A stretch of DNA of 64,000 nucleotides, taken from positions 98,501 to 162,500 of the forward strand of contig CAJNDS010002843.1 in assembly GCA_905221605.1 (NCBI GenBank), written 5' to 3'. The stretch comes from Symbiodinium natans (Eukaryota > Sar > Dinophyceae > Suessiales > Symbiodiniaceae). The translations under genes were made by a program, and so were the position numbers. Below the pieces are notes generated by a model that was not told where the DNA came from, did not search any database, and saw only the letters and a program-made list of their open reading frames with translations. Shown in pieces: positions 57,612 to 64,000 of this stretch; position 1 is the first letter of the stretch, and the number at the start of each line of letters is the position of its first letter.

Positions 57612-60475
57612 TTCCCCCCCTTCCCCCGAATTTCGAGCAGAAACAGGTTGGTGGAGATCGCCAGACATTCGCCACATCCACTCCGCAGAGGAGGACTTTC
57701 GGGGTTTAGGGTTTATGGTTTGGGGTTTAGGGTTTAGGGGGTTTAGGGTTTGGGGTTTAGGGTTTGGGGTTCAGGGTTTAGGGGTTTAGGGTTTGGGGTT
57801 TAGGGTGGCGATGAGATGCAGTCAGAATTGCGTTGCAGGAGGCGGCATGTCTTTGTTGATCCGCCCGTTTTGCGCAGCGTGGCGGCCGAAAACTGTCAGG
57901 ACAACGAGCTTCATCATCTGCTCATCATGGAGGCGGTGGCCACACTTGTCTCTCTCAGGGCTCTCTCAGGGTTTAGGGTTTAGGGTTAAGGGTTTAGGGT
58001 TTAGGGTTTAGGGTGGAAGGAGCAGCCCACGGACAGGGGACACAGGACTTTGCATCGCCAGAAAAAAAGCAATCCCGAAACTCCTCAACCCCCTCGACCC
58101 AAGCCCTTAACCTAAACCCTAAACCCTAAACCCTAAACCCTAAACCCTAAACCCTAAACCCTAAACCCTAAACCCTAAACCCTAAACCCTAAACCCTAGA
58201 CCCGAAACCCTAAACCCCAAACCCCAAACCCTAAACCCAAGGCCCTAAGCCCCCGCAGCCCGGCCTGGAGAGGCTTTGGGTGGGGATTGCAACTGGTTCG
58301 ACCGCTTTGCTGCACAGCATGCTGCCTCAGCCTCAGGTAGTTAGAGACAGCCTTCTTTTCAAATGTTGTAGGTTTAGGGTTGAGGGTTTAGGGTTTAGGG
58401 CTTAGGGCTTAGGGTGCTCTTTGATGTTGCGCTCGTCTTGAGAAGGCATTGCTGTACTACTGGCTCGTGACAGCCCTGTTCATGGCCAGTCCCGAGAATG
58501 CGCGGCTTGGGCGAACTTTTGCCAGCTTTCTGTTGGGGACGTCAGATGGTATCCGGAGGCATTGCCAGATCCTGGTGTTGTTTTAGTGCCTTTGACGGCC
58601 ATCTTTGCTTGAATTTGACCAAGCTCGCCAAGTGAAAGGGCTCTGTGAGTATGCATCTCAGGTACAACTTCTCGCTTCTGGTGGAGGTTGGGAATGTTTG
58701 CAGTTGCATACAAGATAGCAGCAGCTCGGAAAACGCTCCTTTGCAAAGATCCGTAGATAGCCGAAGGGCGAGGTGGCCAGTAGAAGGCGACATTCCACCG
58801 GGCTACCGGAGCAAGCTTTGAACAAGACCTGCGATCTCCTGCGCTGCCGCGCAGGAGCATGCATACGTCACCTACTCCGTTTTTGCGGCCGAGAACGCTG
58901 AGCTCTTACGACGGGCTCGGGTCTCGGAGTCGCCTCTTGCTTGCTCATCTTCCTTGCCCAATAGCTTGTGGCCCAGCACAGGTTCCACCTCCGCCGATCG
59001 CGGTGCAGTACTACGTCACTGGCAACATGTACAACTTCGCGCGGTCCTCTTTAAAACATCGCTTTTTGGGAGAGCATCTTTTTCGGACCGAGAAGGGCTG
59101 AAGATCCAAGGACATGTTCCAAACATCGAAGAAGTCCCAGGAGGCCTCCGTTGACTTGTTGATGCAGATGGGGAATCGCTCTTGAAACTCCGCCAGCGTA
59201 TGAGGGTTTAGGGTTTAGGGTTTAGGGTTTAAGGTCCCCCTTTGTGTTTTTGTGCTTTTGTAAAGTTGACCTGCATGGTTTCACCCAGCTGAGCTTGCTT
59301 CCGACTGGCAACCTGAGTGTCGTCCTATGATGTCCTATGTCCCTTGTTGCGCAACCGACGGCTTTTGGACGGCGTTTGCGCGCACATGCGGATCATGCAG
59401 GGAAGCAACTGAAACATGTGTTTGTGGTTCTGGCTGCATGTGCGGCAGGGACTGTCTCGAAACGATCGGCAACACGAGCTTCTAAATTTTGGCCGCGTTT
59501 TCGACCGACCAGAAAGCCCTGTAGCCTACATCCCAAATGCCCGAAGCCCTCAACCCTAAACCCTTTCCCTTTATTATTCTTTGTCCCAAACGCCCGCAAG
59601 CCCTAAAGAAAGTTCGTCTGGCGATGAATTGGTGAACCCTACACCCTAAACCCTAAACCCTAAACCCTAAATCCTAAACCCTAAACCCTAAGCCTTATAC
59701 CAGGCGGTGCGGCGGCCGCCCTGCGAGCACTTGCTGGATGTCAGGGCCTCGGTTTTTGCGGTTTCGGGTTTGTTTAGGGCTTAGGGTTTAGGGTTCAGGG
59801 TTCAGGGTTTGGGGTTTAGGGTTTATAGGGCCAATGATTCCTGAGGTTACTTCGGGATTCGGAAACCTGCTTAAATAAGGCTAATTTGAGGTAGCGGCAG
59901 GTTTAGGGTTTAGGGTTCAGGGTTTAGGATTTAGGGTTTAGGGTTTAGGGTTTAACCCGAAACCCTAAACCCTCAACCCTGAACCCTCAACCCACAACCC
60001 TAAACCCTAAACCCCAAGCCCTAAGCCCTAAACCCTAAGCCCTAAGCCCTACCACATAAGAGAATCCCTTGAAAGGCAACATTAGGGGGATACAAAGCTC
60101 CCTCATTCCCCACGAAGACGCAGCAGGTGCAGGTGCGGCTGGACCATCTTAGGGCTTCGGATTCAGGGTTTGGGGTTTAGGGTTTAGGCTTTGGGGTTTA
60201 TGTGCCTGTGGAAGCCAAGATCCCCAAGCAAGGAATCGGATGCATCGAATCTGACACTGCGTCGCTTTCTTGGCCGTGAGTCCCTAAACCCGAAACCCGA
60301 AACCCTAAACCCTAAACCCTAAACCCTAAACCCTAAACCCTAAACCCTAAACCCTAAACCCTAAGCCCCAAGCCCCAAACCCTAAACCCTAAGCCCTAAA
60401 CCCTAAACCTTGATGGGTTCGGAGGTGTTTCAAAACATCCGAGACGACGAGTATGAACACATCCTCACCATGAAG
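56672..60475 (+). CDS. PTOX: Plastid terminal oxidase (alternative oxidase family), 12 exons seen
   Basis: Diiron plastoquinol oxidase of thylakoids. Exons: 56672-56716, 57399-57423, 57647-57693, 57900-57932, 58273-58323, 58446-58501, 58662-58686, 58855-58920, 58982-59038, 59111-59140, 59704-59739, 60425-60475. Spliced motifs in order: VLETVARIPYFSYIT, VLHLYESLG, WWRSPDIRHIHSAEE, DNELHHLLIME, ALGGDCNWFDRFAAQHA, YYWLVTALFMASPENA, YNFSLLVE, EHAYVTYSVF, PPPPIAVQYYVTGNMYNF, DMFQTSKKSQ, RRPPCEHLLD, VFQNIRDDEYEHILTMK. The expected iron ligands (Glu of LET; Glu and His of NExxH; Glu of VExHA; Glu and His of DExxH) are all present. Donors are GC, GT and GA; all twelve exons start with G. N-terminus with transit peptide and the last residues are not fixed (in-frame stop at 60509, or further exons). 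PTOX rather than mitochondrial AOX because of ARVPYF- and NIRDDE-type motifs. Confidence 0.9.
56769..56853. mobile_element. Inverted-repeat element family 10 (PTOX intron 1)
   Basis: Arms TGCTTAAGAATCCCCCCAAG and TTTTTTTGGGTGTTCTTGAGCA. A related copy in opposite orientation lies at 44907-44978 (CTTCCCTATAAGGGTAATAT, GGGCGTTCTCAAGCA). Confidence 0.65.
57565..57625 (+). repeat. Poly-C tract (PTOX intron 2)
   Basis: More than 30 C in a row, then C runs broken by TT. Other runs of 14 or more C or G: 16435-16506, 18031-18055, 48500-48521, 48634-48656, 60932-60945, 63666-63682. Lengths may not be exact. Confidence 0.9.
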
Positions 60476-61045
60476 GCTCGGACATTTTTGCATTGCCACC
60501 CTATACCCTAAACCCTAAACCCTCAACCCTCAGCCCTAAACCCTAGAAGATGCTGTCGCCAGGCCTGCCAGGAATGGTGGGGCGGCCGAGGGCCCTCCCC
60601 TGTGCCCACCGAGCCCAGGCTTGCTTCTTGTGCGGCGGATGAAACCCTAAACCCTAAACCCTAAACCCTAAACCCTAAACCCTAAACCCTATCCCCTAAA
60701 CCCTAAACCCTAAACCCTAAGCCCCAAACCCTAAACTTCAAACCCTAGGCCCGTATTCGGGTTCAGGGCCCTTATGGGGGGTTTCGGGCTTCTGGGGTTG
60801 CAAGCAGGCCTTATCCTGCCCCAGAACTCTTGCTTAACGTCAGGGTTCAGCATAGTTGCCCTGAACCCAAGACCCCCTAAACCCTAAAACCTAACCCCCC
60901 TAAGCCCTAAATTCCTCTAAACCCTAAACCCCCCCCCCCCCCCCCAGCGCTGCAAAGCCTTGAGTTTAGGGTTTGGGGTTCAGGGTTTAGGTCTACGGGT
61001 TTAGGGTCAAGTAAGCGCCCTAATTGAACCCAAAACCCTGGACAG

Positions 61046-61099
61046 TACACCTTTAATTCGATGGAAAACCCACAAGTTCTGTGCGAGGATTGCTCCTGA
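61046..61099 (+). CDS. Terminal exon, unknown gene
   Basis: Acceptor 'ctggacag'; YTFNSMENPQVLCEDCS and TGA. Could be the true C-terminus of PTOX or the end of another gene. The island at 61361-61409 (GPHQLGRAPCWLRLLMCK, donor GTATGTTC) is another + exon candidate, but its minus strand is also open. Confidence 0.4.
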   Translation, partial: YTFNSMENPQVLCEDCS

Positions 61100-61637
61100 A
61101 GGCTCCATAGCACATTTCGAGAATGTGGACCCTTAAGTTCAACCGCAGAGGACCCCTTCGTTAAAGGAGTGCTGGGGTCTTCCTTGACATTGTATTCGGA
61201 TACCCTAACCCTAAACCCTAAAGCCTAGATCCTAAACCCTAAACCCTAAACCATAAACCGTAAACCCTAAACCCTAAACCCTCAACTCTAAACCCTAAAC
61301 CCTAAACCCCAAAACTTCAATATGTCTGGTTCACGGAATCTTCCCTCAGAGGGCCGCACCAACTTGGTAGGGCCCCTTGTTGGCTCCGTCTGCTGATGTG
61401 CAAGGTATGTTCTAAATTGCGCTTCTCTTGTCATAAACCCTAAGCCCCAAACCCCAAACCCCAAATCCCAAATCCCAAACCCCAAACCCCAAACCCCAAA
61501 CCCCAAACCCTAAACCCTAAACCCTCAACCCTAAACCCTAAACCTAAACCCTAAACCACATGAAGTGTCGGGCCGGCTGAGAGCCCTGAAAGCCCTAACT
61601 TCAATCCTCATCCGCGGGCCAGAAAGTCCCTCTCAGT

Positions 61638-61862
61638 CGAACCCTAAACCCTAAACCCTAAACCCTAAACCCTAAACCCTAAACCCTAAACCCTAAACCC
61701 TAAACCCTAAACCCTAAACCCTAAACCCTAAACCCTAAACCCTAAACCCTAAACCCTAAACCCTAAACCCTAAACCCCAAACCCTAAACCCTAAACCCTG
61801 AACCCCAAACCCTAACCCCTAAACCCTAAACCCCAAACCCTAAACCCCAAACCCTAAACCCC
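61638..61862 (+). repeat. C-type array (about 31 units)
   Basis: Clean CCCTAAA, then mixed CCCCAAA. It ends before a small exon candidate (61874-61920, PKAVAQEVHGEPAG, donor GTGTTTAG), which is followed by a G-type array. Confidence 0.92.
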
Positions 61863-62036
61863 GGAACCCTTGAAGCTCCTAAAGCCGTGGCGCAGGAAGT
61901 CCATGGCGAACCGGCAGGCTGGTGTTTAGGGTTTCGGGTTTAGGGTTTAGGGTTTAGGGTTTCGGGTTTAGGGTTTAGGGTTCAGGGTTCAGGGTTCAGG
62001 GTTTGGGTTCAGGGTTCAGGGTTTAGGGTTCAGCAG

Positions 62037-62114
62037 CTCTGGATCGAGCAGTTTTATAGTAAAGTTATATGTACGGCTGTGATACAACACCCAGCCACCC
62101 GGAGAATCCCATAG
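62037..62114 (+). CDS. Terminal exon, unknown gene
   Basis: After 'ttcagcag' at the end of a G-type array: LWIEQFYSKVICTAVIQHPA, TRRIP and TAG. 62115-62225 shows nothing recognisable. Confidence 0.5.
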   Translation, partial: LWIEQFYSKVICTAVIQHPATRRIP

Positions 62115-62229
62115 CATTCAGAAATACAAAGTGTTCTCCATTCATCTCAGTTTCAAAGGCCTCTGCCTGAAGGCACCTATGTTTGTTAACCTCATTTTCT
62201 TGCCATTGCATCTCTAAAACCCAGACCTT

Positions 62230-62370
62230 GTGGCTCTGAAATCCCAAACCCCAGGCGTTGGCCCAGGCCTTGAGGGCCTGAAACCCTAAACTCCAGGCCT
62301 TGAGGCCCTGAAACCCTAACCCCAGGCCTTGAGGCGCTGAAACCCAAACCTTGAGGCCCGGAAACCCCTA
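62230..62370 (-). repeat. 30-bp hybrid minisatellite, second locus
   Basis: Four to five units with CCAGGCCTTGAGGCCCTGAA and CCCTAAA: reverse complement of the 30-mer at 32850-33180, where each unit also contains a telomere-like heptamer. Confidence 0.88.
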
Positions 62371-62519
62371 CACCCCAGGCCAGAATAGAAGGGCTCCCCT
62401 ACAGTCATACATACCGACACATATGTACAAGTTGTCCAGAACAAGCCTACCACTGCGTATGAGGGCAGCACAAAACCTATAAAGCCAAAACCTCCAAGCA
62501 CCCGCTCTCACAGAGGCCT

Positions 62520-62690
62520 TGAGCGCGATTGATGAACCACGAAAACTGGCCTTGAACCACGAAAAGTGGCCTTGAACCACGAAAACTGGCCATGAACCAC
62601 GAAAAATCGGCCATGAACCACGAACAAATGTCGATCGGCCATGAACCACGAAAAGTTGGCCACGAGCCACGAATTCATTAAAGTCTGAAT
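62520..62690 (+). repeat. 20-22 bp tandem repeat
   Basis: Seven to eight units of GGCCTTGAACCACGAAAACT-like sequence (CATGAACCACGAAAA core). Minus-strand open frames here (WFMADRHLFVVHGRF) are repeat translation. Confidence 0.88.
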
Positions 62691-62820
62691 GATCATATGA
62701 TAGAGAGGGTTTAGGGGTTTAGGTATTAGGGGTTTAGGGATTAAGGTTTGGGGTTTGGGGTTTAGGGTTTATGGTTTTCGGAGCCGCTCTCTATTTCGAT
62801 GTGTGGGGGTTTCTGTACAG

Positions 62821-62886
62821 AAGCTCTATCTTTTGGGGGTGTTGAGGGGCGTTGGGCCGACCGCTCCAAGCCACCCCATGCTGTAG
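62821..62886 (+). CDS. Terminal exon, unknown gene
   Basis: Acceptor 'ttctgtacag'; KLYLLGVLRGVGPTAPSHPM, L and TAG. G-type repeats upstream, C-type downstream. Confidence 0.5.
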   Translation, partial: KLYLLGVLRGVGPTAPSHPML

Positions 62887-63019
62887 ATCAAGCCCCCAAG
62901 CCCTAAATCCTAGACCCTAAACCCTAAACCCTAAACCCTACACCGCAAACCCTAAGCCCTAAGCCCCAAACCCTAAGCCCTAAGCCCAAAACCCTAAACC
63001 TTAAGCCCTAAGCCCTAAG

Positions 63020-63155
63020 CCCTAACCCCAAAACCCAAAACCCAAAGCCCAAAAACCCAAAACCCAAAACCCAAAAACCAAGACCCAACACCCAACACCC
63101 AACACCCAACACCCAAAACCCAAAACCCAAAACCCAAAACCCAAAACCCAAAACC
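63020..63155 (+). repeat. CCCAAAA/CCCAACA heptamer array
   Basis: Units AAAACCC with an inner patch of CCCAACA (63085-63112). A further variant class of the C-type repeat, preceded by CCCTAAG units (62950-63025). Confidence 0.9.
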
Positions 63156-63158
63156 AAG

Positions 63159-63261
63159 CATCCTGGAGCCCGGCCCTTTAGCCCTCCGGAGAGCGCGAGC
63201 GAAGGCATGGGAAAAGTGGGCCGAGCAAGTGAACGCCCTGGCTCTTGGGGAAGCCTCCTGA
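63159..63261 (+). CDS. Terminal exon, unknown gene
   Basis: After 'aaaaccaag': ILEPGPLALRRARAKAWEKW then AEQVNALALGEAS and TGA. Strongly helical and amphipathic. C-type array left, G-type array right. Confidence 0.58.
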
Positions 63262-63354
63262 GGATTCCATAGGGTTAGGCTTTGGGGTTTAGGGTTTAGG
63301 GTTTAGGGTTTAGGGTTTAGGATTTAGGGGCAGAGCACTCCGCCTCTTTCACAG

Positions 63355-63490
63355 AAGACGCCCAAGGTTTCCCCCTGTGTGGCCATAGAGCTTTGGCGAG
63401 ACCTACGGACTGCGCCTGCCGGCGCTTGCCAGAGTTCCGGTTCCAAGTGTGAATCGCTCCAAAGTTGGGTGACCAATCGTGGTGGTTTTG
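63355..63490 (+). CDS. Exon, unknown gene
   Basis: Acceptor 'ctctttcacag'; KTPKVSPCVAIELWRDLRTA, PAGACQSSGSKCESLQSWVT, NRGGF up to G-type repeat. An early donor AAG|GTTTCC (63367) is possible. 63565-63740 and 63925-64000 hold no assigned gene. Confidence 0.5.
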
Positions 63491-64000
63491 GGTTTAGGGT
63501 TTAGGCTTTAGGGTTTAGGGTTTAGGGTTTAGGGTTTAGGGTTTAGGGTTTAGGGTTTAGGGCAAGAAGGACCATGCTTTGGGGAGCTGCCCATGTCGGT
63601 TTCCCTTTCATAGCTCAAGTTTAATCTTGGCAAGTCCCAAGATGGGGCCCCCCTTCAGTATACCACACCCCCCCCCCCCCCCACCCCTCCGAAAAAGCAA
63701 ACACGATGTCGTCCTTACAGCAGGAACGAACCCCCAAAGAGGGTACCAACCCTAGCCCGAGACCCCAGACCCTAAACCTTTAAACCCTAGCCCTAAACCC
63801 TAAACCCTGAACCCTAAACCCTAGCCCAAAACCCTGAACCCTGAACCCTAAACCCTAGCCCAAAACCCTAAACCCTGAACCCTAAACCCTAGCCCTAAAC
63901 CCTAACCCCTGAACCCTTAACCCACCATTTTGGGGAAATGCCCAAGTCTTGGGGCAGCCATTTGCTTCTGGTCTAGGCCGGAGCTGTGACTGATGGATGC

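Larger units (their letters stand above)
319..63925. repeat. Dispersed arrays of telomere-like heptamers, both orientations
   Basis: More than one hundred separate blocks of CCCTAAA or TTTAGGG, from about 3 to 80 units each, cover the whole window. Blocks of the two orientations alternate and are separated by unique islands that mostly carry exons. Common point variants (CCCTGAA, CCCCAAA, CCCTCAA, CCCTAAG, TTTGGGG, TTCAGGG, TTTCGGG) are often homogenised inside a block. C-type examples: 319-437, 1206-1445, 2529-2620, 4415-4590, 5710-5800, 10430-10535, 13896-14007, 15281-15360, 23028-23215, 29935-30025, 49755-50030, 55505-55724, 61638-61862. G-type examples: 1559-1652, 2308-2420, 2767-2850, 15477-15545, 15700-15820, 22214-22325, 28520-28620, 38497-38608, 41959-42090, 53375-53575. 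This is not a chromosome end: the blocks face both ways and lie in introns. Confidence 0.97.

Noticed and set aside
60050-60160. Extra PTOX exon (QVQVRLDHL) between LLD and VFQN
   Set aside because: The family alignment joins these two motifs directly; an insertion here would break it. It might still be an alternative exon.
61288-61506. Minus-strand exon EAQFRTYLAHQQTEPTRGPT
   Set aside because: Open and protein-like, but the + strand has better splice sites over the same bases; left unassigned rather than calling both.
62368-62696. Minus-strand frames with FVVHG repeats
   Set aside because: Translation of the 20-22 bp tandem repeat.
319-63925. Chromosome end or subtelomere
   Set aside because: Arrays occur in both orientations throughout, lie between exons of single genes and contain many variant units; a true end would be one-directional and terminal.

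Overview
This window looks like nuclear DNA of a photosynthetic dinoflagellate. Three observations support that. (1) Two spliced genes can be rebuilt exon by exon against well-known families: NAD-dependent glycerol-3-phosphate dehydrogenase (GPDH, 21 exons, 6244-16720, + strand) and plastid terminal oxidase (PTOX, an alternative-oxidase relative, at least 12 exons, 56672-60475, + strand). (2) Their introns mostly start with GC, less often GT or GA, end in AG, and the next exon starts with G in every case. This non-canonical pattern is known from dinoflagellates. (3) The dominant repeat is TTTAGGG/CCCTAAA, the plant-type telomere heptamer that dinoflagellates also use. Genus and species cannot be told from the sequence.

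Layout. From about 300 to 63930 the sequence alternates between short arrays of TTTAGGG, arrays of CCCTAAA, and unique islands of 50-400 bp. At first sight the islands look gene-free, because the exons are 24-150 bp and fall below normal ORF cut-offs. Read by hand, most islands contain an exon with an AG|G acceptor and a GT/GC/GA donor. Nearly all recovered genes are on + (GPDH, a 2OG-Fe(II) oxygenase-like gene at 35614-36125, a protein with six DFRxxL motifs at 50054-52289, PTOX, and many partial unknown genes). A well-resolved six-exon gene lies on the minus strand at 52840-54417.

The most interesting result is that the telomere-like arrays are intron material. Three introns consist almost entirely of TTTAGGG-type units from donor to acceptor (53912-54088, 52899-52989, 55371-55437). 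In the GPDH introns that hold both orientations, sense-strand TTTAGGG always lies on the donor side and CCCTAAA on the acceptor side, so the intron RNA could fold into a stem. The unit itself carries a donor-like GTTTAG and an acceptor-like AG|G.

A second layer is made of short (about 100-180 bp) inverted-repeat elements of at least ten families. Several coincide exactly with whole introns (24893-25001, 54233-54348) or fill one (35896-36041); these are introner candidates. In two families the telomere-like arrays sit inside the element. Other repeats are homogenised variants of the heptamer (CCTAAAG, CCCCTAAA, CCCCCAAA, CCCTTTAGA), 30-31 bp minisatellites and decayed trinucleotide tracts.

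Limits: all exon calls were made by eye. GPDH and PTOX rest on conserved family motifs and closed reading frames. The minus-strand gene rests on six exons whose phases fit. Single-exon calls are weaker, and in some islands both strands stay open. No rRNA, tRNA or CRISPR was seen.
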